NCBI GenBank assembly: GCA_014240165.1
Contig: JAAZXM010000004.1
Coordinates: 1-64,000, forward strand
DNA length: 64,000 nt
Direction of reading: 5' to 3'
DNA from: Myxococcales bacterium
GTDB taxonomy: Bacteria; Myxococcota_A; UBA9160; UBA4427
Shown: positions 33,576 through 41,114 of the stretch, piece after piece
Position numbering within the stretch: the stretch's first letter is position 1
How the letters are laid out: every line of letters starts with the position of its first letter
The notes under the pieces: generated by a model
What the model was told of the DNA's origin: nothing
What the model saw: only the letters and a program-made list of their open reading frames with translations
The model's database searches: none
Translations under genes and position numbers: made by a program

Positions 33576-34517
33576 CTACTCGGCACCCACGCAACTGCCG
33601 CAGGCGCCCTTGTGGTGGAGTTTTTCGGCTTCGTCTCGATCTGCGGGATATTGGTATTGGGGGGTGTCAACGCGGGGAGTCCGAGAATCGTCGCTGGACT
33701 CCTTTCCCTTCGAGCCGCCTCCCGCCATTGCGTTCTGGCGCCAGCTCTCATCCTCGGACCAGCGCTCATCGAGGAAACGGATTGCTCCGGGTTCGTCGAT
33801 CTCCTCGAAACCCGCCAGCGCCTGGCGCATGAGGTTCAGCTGCATCTCCGGCTGGTTCTTCTTGCCCGTGGTGTGGCCCAGGGGAAAGTCCAGGAAAGCG
33901 GCCCGGGGTGGCGCAACCGAGCGGGTGATGGAAAGGGCGCTGGTCATGCACAGGGTGGGAATGCCTGCTTCTTCGAGTTGCCTGGCGATCAGTCCGACCG
34001 ACTGATGACAGACGGGTCAGACCGGCACCAGGAGCGCGATATCCGGGCGTTGGTCGACGATGCGTTCCACCAGGGCAGGGGCCAACTCTTCGCGCACTTT
34101 GCGAGCGGAATAGATCCCGCCCATGAAGGTAAAGGCTTCGGGTGCGAGGGCGCCCAATTCACCCGCTTCGACCAGGGCGCGCAGGGGGTCCAGGGGAAAG
34201 ACCACGTTGGGGTCAGCCCGGGCATCGGTGAGGTCGTAGGCGAAGTGGGTGATCCGCAGGTCATCGCAAGAGGCCGCGGTGTCGATGACCCGAAAGCTGG
34301 CGTCGTCCTTGAAATGAAAGGCGTGCTGGCCGCGTTGGTAGATGCCCCCGGAAGCGGCCAGGGCGAGCTTGGCCTCGCGGAGCGGAACTCGGATTGGTGT
34401 CCAGGGCGGCGTACCCTCGTTTTTCACCCATTCGTAGGGGGGGTATCCCAGGGCGTCGTAGGTCGCCCGGGTCTCGGCGATATAGTCCACCGGCTCGGCG
34501 GCGCTGTCTTCCGTCAC
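33576..34517 (-). CDS. Selenoprotein, glycine/sarcosine/betaine reductase selenoprotein B-like family
   Basis: One frame runs from GTG 34517 (GAGGAG seven bases before) to 33576, interrupted only by TGA at 34017-34019. The ORF track splits it into 34017-34607 and 33576-33947, which are in the same frame. The sequence across the TGA reads DIALLVPV-U-PVCHQSVG, a U-x-x-C redox motif (Sec167, Cys170), and the downstream half continues the family (PPRAAFLDFPLGHTTGKKNQPE). A hairpin at the right distance acts as the likely SECIS. The N-terminal half (DYIAETRATYDALGYPPYEW) fits the GrdB-related family found in aerobic bacteria. The tail ends in KGACGSCVGAE, a second CxxC. Reaction unknown; a thiol or redox role is likely. 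Full length 313 residues with Sec. Confidence 0.87.
33988..34006 (-). promoter_or_regulatory. Bacterial SECIS-like hairpin
   Basis: On the mRNA, AUCAGUC-GGUCG-GACUGAU forms a perfect 7-bp stem whose apical loop begins with GGU. The stem starts 10 bases after the UGA and the loop 17 bases after it. The spacing and G-U-bearing loop match the needs of bacterial SelB. It lies within the coding sequence, as bacterial SECIS elements do. Confidence 0.8.
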
Positions 34518-34850
34518 GGGCGGGCTCCTCGGGAGGCGCGGTCCAGAGCCGAAACGCCGGCTCGGAACGAAGCTTAACGCACCCCGAATTGCGCGGAGAG
34601 TCTTCATACGCCGCCGCGCCCGCTCTTCTTTGCTCCCTTGGGGGTACTCTGGACTTTGCTTCAGGGCGAGGCTTGCATTGGTCCCACACGCGACTAATTT
34701 TTTGAGCCTTCACCTTTTTTGCGCTCCCGGGCGGCCGTGAGTGCGGAGCGATGTGAAGGCGATTCGTACACTTCATCTCTTCATCACTTCATCTCTTCAT
34801 CTCTTCATCACTTCATCACTTCATCTCTTCATCGACAGGGTAATGACATC
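34518..34850. other. Divergent region between selenoprotein and htpX genes
   Basis: It holds the upstream signals of both genes and an octamer repeat array (separate entry). ORFs crossing it are extensions of the flanking genes without supporting ribosome sites. Confidence 0.6.
34772..34833. repeat. Octamer tandem repeat TTCATC(T/A)C, 7.75 copies
   Basis: Seven full copies of TTCATCTC or TTCATCAC plus a partial one (TTCATC), ending 17 bp before the htpX start codon. Order of the variable base: T, A, T, T, A, A, T. Such short-unit arrays can change copy number by slippage, and this one lies where it could alter htpX promoter or leader spacing. Confidence 0.85.
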
Positions 34851-35735
34851 ATGAAACGAGTTCTTCTCTTCATTGCGACGAATCTGGCCATCCTGATCCT
34901 GCTCGGGATCGTGAGCACCTTGCTCGAGGGGTACCTGGCATCCCAAGGCATCGAATTCGAAAGGCTCGGCCTGCTGGTCTTTGCCGGCGTCTTCGGCATG
35001 GGGGGTAGCTTCATTTCCTTGGCGATCTCGAAGTGGATGGCCCTTCGCAGCACCGGGGCCCAGGTCATCGAGTCTCCGTCCAACGATGCAGAGCGTTGGC
35101 TCGTCGAAACCGTTCGTCAGCACGCCAACGCGGCGGGTATCGGCATGCCCCAGGTAGCGGTCTTTCCCTCGGATTCCCCCAATGCTTTTGCCACGGGCGC
35201 GCGCCGTGATGCTGCGCTGGTGGCGGTGAGTACGGGCCTGCTTCAGGGCATGAACAAGGACGAGATCTCCGCGGTACTCGGTCATGAGGTCAGCCATATC
35301 GCGAATGGCGACATGGTGACGCTGACCCTGATCCAGGGCGTGCTCAATACCTTCGTCCTCTTCTTTTCGCGCATCATTGGCGAGTTCATCGACCGCGCGA
35401 TTTTTCGCAACCAGGACGGCCGAGGGATGGGGTATTTCGCAGCCACGATTTTCGCCCAAGTGGTTCTGGGTGCCCTGGCGAGCATCGTGGTGATGTGGTT
35501 CTCGCGTCAGCGTGAATTCCGTGCGGACGCCGGCGGGGCCAGCCTGGCCGGGCGTCAGGGAATGGTGGATGCCTTGCAGAGATTGGGATCGCTTTCCGCG
35601 AGGACCGAGCCCCTGCCCCAGCAGATGGCGGCTTTGGGAATTTCAGGGGGACGCCGCGGTCTGGGGCAACTCTGGGCTTCTCATCCTCCCCTGGAAGAGC
35701 GGATTCGCCGGTTGCAGACGGGCACGTCCCACTGA
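34851..35735 (+). CDS. htpX: HtpX-type membrane zinc metalloprotease
   Basis: 294 residues from ATG 34851; the track start reads through the octamer repeats. Two N-terminal membrane segments, then VLGHEVSHIANGDMVT (HExxH zinc site), two further membrane segments, and QREFRADAGGASLAG with the third zinc ligand Glu. The C-terminus HPPLEERIRRLQ is conserved. HtpX degrades misfolded inner-membrane proteins, with its active site in the cytoplasm, and is commonly induced by envelope or heat stress. The upstream repeat array could vary its expression, which is inference. Confidence 0.95.
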   Translation: MKRVLLFIATNLAILILLGIVSTLLEGYLASQGIEFERLGLLVFAGVFGMGGSFISLAISKWMALRSTGAQVIESPSNDAERWLVETVRQHANAAGIGMPQVAVFPSDSPNAFATGARRDAALVAVSTGLLQGMNKDEISAVLGHEVSHIANGDMVTLTLIQGVLNTFVLFFSRIIGEFIDRAIFRNQDGRGMGYFAATIFAQVVLGALASIVVMWFSRQREFRADAGGASLAGRQGMVDALQRLGSLSARTEPLPQQMAALGISGGRRGLGQLWASHPPLEERIRRLQTGTSH

Positions 35736-35754
35736 AAAGCCAGCCGGGGCTGGC
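35735..35754 (-). terminator. Hairpin with U-run for the minus-strand kinase-like gene
   Basis: On the minus strand, GCCAGCCCCGGCTGGC is followed by TTTTC, in the 30-bp gap between convergent htpX and the P-loop gene. The stem is 6-7 bp and GC-rich. Confidence 0.55.
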
Positions 35755-35765
35755 GCCGAAAAGGC

Positions 35766-36326
35766 TCAGCCCCTGGCTTCTTTCAGCCTCCGCAGAAGGG
35801 TCTCCGCCTGGCGGGGATGGGTGAGTTCGAGCAAGACAGCCGAGTGTCGGTGGCTCGAGTCACGAAGCGCGCCGAACTCGCGCGTGCGCCGTGCGTGTGT
35901 CGAGATGACCCACCACAGGACCGAGTCGCGAGAGAAGAGCGTTGTCCAGAGTCGTTCGCGATTCCCGGCCCAGAGCACCTCCCGGTGTATGAAGCGGCGG
36001 ATGGTCCGCCGGAGCACCTGGCTAAAGGTTCGGGCGAACGAGTAGTGGAGCCAGATGATTCGGGTCGCTCGGGGCCAGATGAGATCCCGGATCTGCGAGT
36101 AATTTCCGTCCACCACCCAACGATCGCCCCGAACCGCTTCGGCTACGCATTGCCTGAAGTCTTCATCGCTTCGCTCCTGCCAATCGGGCAGGAAATGAAG
36201 TGCGTCGAGTTCGACGTGACGGACGCCCAAGGCCTCGGCAAGGCGCCTCGCCAGGGTGGTCTTGCCGCTTCCGCTCGTCCCAATCACGACGATCCGGGCG
36301 AAGTCTTCGCCTTCGGATTCGCTCAC
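35766..36326 (-). CDS. P-loop nucleotide kinase-like protein (topology-modulation type)
   Basis: About 186 residues from GTG 36326; the track start is a TTG inside the MAPEG gene. The Walker A motif RIVVIGTSGSGKTTLARRLAEALG is at the N-terminus, followed by HVELDALHFLPDWQERSDEDF, RWVVDGNYSQIRDLIWPRATRIIWLHY. This D-x-L-x-F / DGNY pattern is that of adenylate kinase-like proteins called FlaR or DNA topology modulation protein. Substrate is unknown. The ribosome site is weak and the exact start is uncertain. It lies 34 bases downstream of the MAPEG gene. Confidence 0.8.
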   Translation of the reverse strand: MSESEGEDFARIVVIGTSGSGKTTLARRLAEALGVRHVELDALHFLPDWQERSDEDFRQCVAEAVRGDRWVVDGNYSQIRDLIWPRATRIIWLHYSFARTFSQVLRRTIRRFIHREVLWAGNRERLWTTLFSRDSVLWWVISTHARRTREFGALRDSSHRHSAVLLELTHPRQAETLLRRLKEARG

Positions 36327-36360
36327 TCGGCAGAGCGCAGGACCAAAACTTTTCGCTGCC

Positions 36361-36747
36361 TCAACCCAGCAGGTCCATGACCGCCCCGGCGATGGCTCCA
36401 AGGAGCAGAATCATCTGGGCGAGAAAGCCGATGGCGAAGCCCGTGCTGCGCTTGCTGGGATCGGCCACGTAGCCGCGGGAGTAGATCAGGCGCCCGACGA
36501 TGAAGACAGCGCCCAGCCCGGCAGCCCCGCTCTCGCTCCAGTAGTGGCCGAAGAGCAGAAGCGAGGGGATGAAGATCATCAATTGTTCGAGGGTGTTTTG
36601 CTGAACCCGGAGCCGGCGCTCGAATTCGGGATGGCCCGTTACCGCGGGCGCCTCGACCCCGTGCTTTCCCCGGGCTTGGCCGACCAGTGCGCCGAAGATG
36701 AAATATTCGAGAAGGGCCAGGCCGATGACGAGGTAGATCAGGTCCAT
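36361..36747 (-). CDS. MAPEG family membrane protein
   Basis: 128 residues with four membrane segments. The family motif FERRLRVQQNTLEQLMIFIPSLLLF and GRLIYSRGYVADPSKRSTGFAIG are clear. MAPEG proteins include microsomal glutathione S-transferases; bacterial members are usually assigned by fold only. The nearby GST and TauE genes on the same strand hint at thiol or detoxification chemistry. Confidence 0.9.
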   Translation of the reverse strand: MDLIYLVIGLALLEYFIFGALVGQARGKHGVEAPAVTGHPEFERRLRVQQNTLEQLMIFIPSLLLFGHYWSESGAAGLGAVFIVGRLIYSRGYVADPSKRSTGFAIGFLAQMILLLGAIAGAVMDLLG

Positions 36748-36833
36748 GAATTTTCTCCCATCTGCGCATATGCGGAAAGTCGCGGTTCCGAGGCGAGGGT
36801 AGCGCAGCGGTCGCGGGTCACGGCAGAGGGCAC

Positions 36834-37577
36834 TCAGAGTGCGCGCACGATGACCCAGAGTGCCGAGATGAAGGACAAGGAAAGAACCACCGGGCGAATC
36901 ATCTTTTCCGAGAGCCGGTTCTGGAGTGGCCCGGCGAGGAAATAACCCGCGAGCATGGCGGGGCTCAGGACCAGCGCCAATTTGAGTTCCGCCCAGCCGA
37001 AGCGCCCCACCGCGTAGAGGGCGGCCAGGGAGAACACCACGCCCAGAACGAAATAGCCGGCGAGGGTTGCACGCAGGCGAGCGGCGCCCTCATGTTGGTA
37101 GAGGAGCGCCATGGGGGGCCCGCCGATGGATGAGATCGTCCCCATCAGCCCTGAAACGAGGCCGGCGGTTGCAGCCGAGATCGAGGTCACACGGAAACGA
37201 AGACCGCGGAGGCTGAGAGCCACCCCGAGCAGGACCAGGAGACCAAAGGCCAGATCGAAGGATTGGGGCGAAGCCGCGGCGAGGAAGAGCGCGGCAAGGG
37301 CTGTGCCCAGGGCTCTTCCCCCAAGAGCCGGCCGGATGCCCGAGTAGTCGATATGTGCGCGGTCACGGTAGGCCACGAGACCCGTGAGAATGATACCCGC
37401 GGCGATCAAGGGGCCGGGTATGAATTCGGGGGCGATCAGCATGAGCGGCGGAGCGGCGATGAGCGCCATGCCGAAACCCGCCGCTCCCTGGAGCGCGGCG
37501 CCCACGGCGACGAGCAGCCATACGAGGATCAGAGTCGCGGGGTCGGCGGGCACGGCGGCGCACTCTAGCGGATTCAT
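36834..37577 (-). CDS. TauE/SafE family membrane transporter
   Basis: 247 residues with about eight membrane segments. The repeats typical of the family are present: GAALQGAAGFGMALIAAPPLMLI near the start and SGLMGTISSIGGPPMALLYQHEG in the second half. Members are proposed exporters of sulfite or organosulfur anions. Substrate is not determined by sequence. It is 33 bases downstream of the membrane GST gene and probably in the same transcript. Confidence 0.9.
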   Translation of the reverse strand: MNPLECAAVPADPATLILVWLLVAVGAALQGAAGFGMALIAAPPLMLIAPEFIPGPLIAAGIILTGLVAYRDRAHIDYSGIRPALGGRALGTALAALFLAAASPQSFDLAFGLLVLLGVALSLRGLRFRVTSISAATAGLVSGLMGTISSIGGPPMALLYQHEGAARLRATLAGYFVLGVVFSLAALYAVGRFGWAELKLALVLSPAMLAGYFLAGPLQNRLSEKMIRPVVLSLSFISALWVIVRAL

Positions 37578-37610
37578 CTCGGGGCGAGTCGCCGGGGGGG
37601 TTCTTTTCTC

Positions 37611-38639
37611 CTAGAGATCGCCTTGGGTTGTCCCCGTTCCCGCCAGCAGGGCTCGCAGAGCGGGATCCGCCGCCTTGGCTTCTCTCAATTTCTGGGTGCC
37701 CCGGGCGACAGTCGGGTGTTCGTGGTTCCAGATGGCCTTCGCGTAGCTCGACCGGGCGAAGAGCCGATCGCGATAGGCGGCGACCCGGGGCCGCAGTTCG
37801 GGACCCAGGAAGACCTCGGCACAATCGGCTTCGCGCATGCGGTCGAAGATGACCACCCAGCTCACGTCGGCAAGGCTGAACATATCGCCGAGAATCCAAG
37901 GCCCGCCGTTTTTCTCGAGTTGCGATTCAAGTGCATCCAGGTGCAGGTGCATATGCCGAATGGCGGATCCGATCGCCTTCGCCGCCGGCTTCATCCCCCC
38001 CAGCCGGCGGAGACCCAAGATTTTCATGGTCAGGAAAATCATCGGCCTCTCTTTCAAACGATGAAAGAGCAAACCGACGAAGATCCGGTGGATTGGGATT
38101 TCAGCAATCATCGCGCTGAATAGAGGAATCGTGATGCCGGGGACACAGTTCCCGGCGCTCACCGACACTTCTGCGATGGGGTCGTCCCCGATCAGGGAAG
38201 CGCGGTCGACCCAGGCCTGCATTTCATCGGCCAGAGCTGCGTCGTCGGGAACCAGCGCTTCGGCGTCAGCCCCGGCGTGGTCCGCGGCGTAGCGAATCTG
38301 TTCGTGGGATTCGTAAATCGGGTGGCCGTGATGCACAAGAACCGGAACCACGCCCTGGGGGTTCACGGCGAGAAAATGCCGCGAAAGATTTTCGTAGGAG
38401 CCGGTTTCGATGAGATCGATGTGATGGCTCGCGTGGTCGATGTCGAGCTCAGCCAGGCAGACGCGGGTCTTCTTCGAGCACAGTGAAAACGAGTTGTGGT
38501 AGAGCTCGAATTCCTTGTCGAAGGGCAGGGTGATCTTCTCCTGGAGACCCGGCGGCACCGAATGGGTTCGTCGGTGGCTGCGCTCCCAGATCCACCAGGC
38601 GATCGATGCGGCGATCAGGAGAAAAATCAATGTGGCCAT
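37611..38639 (-). CDS. Membrane-anchored glutathione S-transferase-like protein
   Basis: 342 residues. Residues 3-18 (TLIFLLIAASIAWWIW) form a single membrane anchor, followed by a basic linker and a GST N-terminal domain: FELYHNSFSLCSKKTRVCLAELDIDH, VNPQGVVPVLVHHGHPIYESHEQIRYA (cis-Pro and E-S). The C-terminal helical domain (GPWILGDMFSLADVSWVVIF) is enlarged by about 80 residues relative to soluble GSTs. The S-x-C motif near the active site and the anchor suggest membrane-bound thiol transfer. Substrate unknown. Confidence 0.85.
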   Translation of the reverse strand: MATLIFLLIAASIAWWIWERSHRRTHSVPPGLQEKITLPFDKEFELYHNSFSLCSKKTRVCLAELDIDHASHHIDLIETGSYENLSRHFLAVNPQGVVPVLVHHGHPIYESHEQIRYAADHAGADAEALVPDDAALADEMQAWVDRASLIGDDPIAEVSVSAGNCVPGITIPLFSAMIAEIPIHRIFVGLLFHRLKERPMIFLTMKILGLRRLGGMKPAAKAIGSAIRHMHLHLDALESQLEKNGGPWILGDMFSLADVSWVVIFDRMREADCAEVFLGPELRPRVAAYRDRLFARSSYAKAIWNHEHPTVARGTQKLREAKAADPALRALLAGTGTTQGDL

Positions 38640-38759
38640 GCTTCGACTCCTTTGGGATCAAGGAAGGACTTGGGTGCAACCTTTCGACGAGAACAGTAAC
38701 GCTCAGTTGTTTGGGGTCGAGCGCCGCAGGGCGTTTCTTCCGCCCATGGATGTGGAAAC

Positions 38760-41114
38760 TCAAGGCTTCGGGGGGCCGCCTTGGAGCTGCTTTTTCAGTA
38801 CCTCGGGGTCGCTGGTGGGTTTCTTGCAGACCTTGTTTTCGCAGACATACACCGTGCTTCGACCCTTTTGGGCGGTCTTGTAGCGCAATAGCGGGACGCG
38901 ACTCGCATGGGCGTCACGTTCGGCCCCGTCATCCACGACACTGATGACGCGATTGGGCGCGAAGCTTTGCCGGACCACATCGATCAGCGGGTCCGCGTCG
39001 CCATTGGGCCCCTTGATGAGAAGAATCTCCTTGGGCGTATCCAGGGCAAAATCCAATGCCAGCAGGAGTTCGCTGGCATTGGTCGGGCTTTTGCGAATCG
39101 CATCGCCCCGGGAGGACAGGATCTGGAGGCCGCGATTCCGGTAGTTGTCGTCTCCGGTCAGGGAGGCCAGTCGCAGCAAGTTGAGCGCTTCCACCGAATT
39201 GCCCGACGGAATGGCGCCATCGCGGAAGGGTTTTTCACGAACCAGGAGAACCTCGGAGTCGTCGGCGGTTCGGAAATAACCCCCCATGGGATCCGCGTAG
39301 TGGGTGTCGAGTACTCCCTGAAGCGCGATGGCTTCGTCGATCCAGCGGATATCGGGAGACGCTTCGTAGAGATCCAGCAGCCCCGCGATCATGAAGGCGT
39401 AATCGGATAGGAAGGCGGGCCCCGCCGCTTTGCCCTGCAGCCAGATCCTTCGGAGCCGGCCGTCGACTCGCATTTGATCGAGTACGAATGTCGCCGCCGC
39501 GCGTGCGGCTCCAAGGTAGCTTTTCTGGTTCAGCACGAACCCCGCTCGGGCGAAGGCCGAAATCGCCAATCCGTTCCACGCCGCGATGATTTTGTCGTCG
39601 CGCAAAGGAGCCGGTCGCTGGCCGCGAGCGCTGAGCATTTTCATATTCGCCGCTTCGATATTCGCGATCAACTGGGCCCGAGGCATTTCGAGTTCTGCAG
39701 CGAGTTCATCCGGGTTTTTCCAGGTTCTCAAGACGCTGCGCCCGTCGACATCGCCCGCGGTGCTGACCCCGTACCAGAGCCGGAATTGGCTGCCCACGGA
39801 GGGGCCGAGAATCGCGTCGACCTCGTCGGGGGTCCATGTGAAGTAGAAGCCTTCTTCCATTTCTCCGCCCGGGCCCACGCTATCTGCATCTGTCGCCGAG
39901 TAGAAGGCGCCGCTGGGCGCTCCGAGCTCGCTTTGGACGTAGTCCAGAATCGAGCGCGTGATATCCGCGAAACGTTCATTCCCGCTCTGTTGCCAGCCTT
40001 CGAGGTAGGCGTTCGAGAGAAGCGCCTGGTCGTAGAGCATCTTTTCGAAATGGGGAAGAAGCCAGCGCTCGTCGGTGGAGTAGCGGTGAAAGCCACCAGC
40101 AAGTTGATCGTGAATCCCACCGGCAGCCATCGCGTCGAGCGCCCGAGTTGAAATGTCCAGAGCTCGCGGATCGCCGCTGCGGCGGTGCCAGCGCAATAAA
40201 AGGGGGATCGGGAGGCTGGAGGGAAATTTAACCCGCTGGCGTAATCCCCCCCAATCATCGTCGGCCAGGGCCTCGTAGCGCCGAAAGGTGGCTTCGAGAT
40301 CCGCAATCTTGGGCGATGAACTGGAAGTGGTATCGCGCCCGGCGAGTTGGAGCGAGAGTTCTCGGGCAACGGCCTGGGCGTGGGCACGGAAGCGTTCGGG
40401 GTTTTCCGCGTATTGCTCATGGATGCGCTTGAGGATCTGCTTGAACCCAGGGCGACCTCGCTGGTCAGCCGGAGGGAAATAGGTGCCCCCGAAAAACGGG
40501 GTGCGGTCGGGCGTGACCCACACGTTCAGCGGCCATCCGCCGTCGATCCCCATGGCCTGGACTGCGCTCATATAGACCGCATCCACATCGGGCCTCGCTT
40601 CCCGGTCGACCTTGATGGCGACGAAATTCGCGTTCAGGTATTCCGCGGTTTCGGGATCATCGAAGGATTCCTCCTCCATGACATGGCACCAATGGCAGGT
40701 GGAGTACCCGATGCTCACCAGGACAGGGACGCCCCGGCGCCGAGCTGCGGCGAAGGCCTCATCTCCCCATGGATACCAGTTGACCGGGTTGTGGGCGTGC
40801 TGCTGCAGGTAGGGGCTGGCTTCGAGAAGAAGGCGATTGGAGTAGACGGGAGCGCCATCGGATCCGAGATTTCGCGTCCTCGGCTCGTAGTCGGGACCCC
40901 GCGCTTTCAGCGTCTCGGCCAATTTTTTCTGCAGTGCCGCGTCCAAGGGTTCGGCGCCGGGCGGCGATCGAAACGCGGAAGAGGCCTCTTTGCTCTCGGT
41001 GGTGAGCCCAAGCAAGGGGATGCAAGCCAGAAGCAAGGCCAGGCTCTGGCCTAGCCGATGGCTTGCGCTCTGCCCCCAGGGCAGGGGGCATTTATTGGGA
41101 GATTGATCCGCCAT
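38760..41114 (-). CDS. DUF255 thioredoxin-like / glycosidase-like protein (YyaL type)
   Basis: 784 residues. After a hydrophobic N-terminus (about residues 20-37, likely signal peptide), the DUF255 domain opens with [32 protein letters not shown] and carries [16 protein letters not shown], the C-H-W-C redox motif. The remainder is the alpha/alpha-toroid part typical of the family ([36 protein letters not shown]). Family members are broadly conserved, human SPATA20 included, but biochemically obscure. The start codon lies 22 bases inside the end of the upstream M36 gene, without a clear ribosome site. Confidence 0.9.
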   Translation of the reverse strand: MADQSPNKCPLPWGQSASHRLGQSLALLLACIPLLGLTTESKEASSAFRSPPGAEPLDAALQKKLAETLKARGPDYEPRTRNLGSDGAPVYSNRLLLEASPYLQQHAHNPVNWYPWGDEAFAAARRRGVPVLVSIGYSTCHWCHVMEEESFDDPETAEYLNANFVAIKVDREARPDVDAVYMSAVQAMGIDGGWPLNVWVTPDRTPFFGGTYFPPADQRGRPGFKQILKRIHEQYAENPERFRAHAQAVARELSLQLAGRDTTSSSSPKIADLEATFRRYEALADDDWGGLRQRVKFPSSLPIPLLLRWHRRSGDPRALDISTRALDAMAAGGIHDQLAGGFHRYSTDERWLLPHFEKMLYDQALLSNAYLEGWQQSGNERFADITRSILDYVQSELGAPSGAFYSATDADSVGPGGEMEEGFYFTWTPDEVDAILGPSVGSQFRLWYGVSTAGDVDGRSVLRTWKNPDELAAELEMPRAQLIANIEAANMKMLSARGQRPAPLRDDKIIAAWNGLAISAFARAGFVLNQKSYLGAARAAATFVLDQMRVDGRLRRIWLQGKAAGPAFLSDYAFMIAGLLDLYEASPDIRWIDEAIALQGVLDTHYADPMGGYFRTADDSEVLLVREKPFRDGAIPSGNSVEALNLLRLASLTGDDNYRNRGLQILSSRGDAIRKSPTNASELLLALDFALDTPKEILLIKGPNGDADPLIDVVRQSFAPNRVISVVDDGAERDAHASRVPLLRYKTAQKGRSTVYVCENKVCKKPTSDPEVLKKQLQGGPPKP

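Noticed and set aside
33576-33947. Independent 123-residue ORF
   Set aside because: It is in the same frame as the upstream half and is the C-terminal part of the selenoprotein.
34017-34607. Separate short protein ending at the TGA of 34017
   Set aside because: The frame continues open with family-like sequence, a U-x-x-C motif and a SECIS hairpin, so this is the N-terminal part of one selenoprotein; GTG 34517 with GAGGAG also gives a better start than 34607.
34719-34850. N-terminal extension of HtpX through the octamer repeats
   Set aside because: It would encode Ser/His-rich repeat residues before the first membrane helix; ATG 34851 gives the usual HtpX start.
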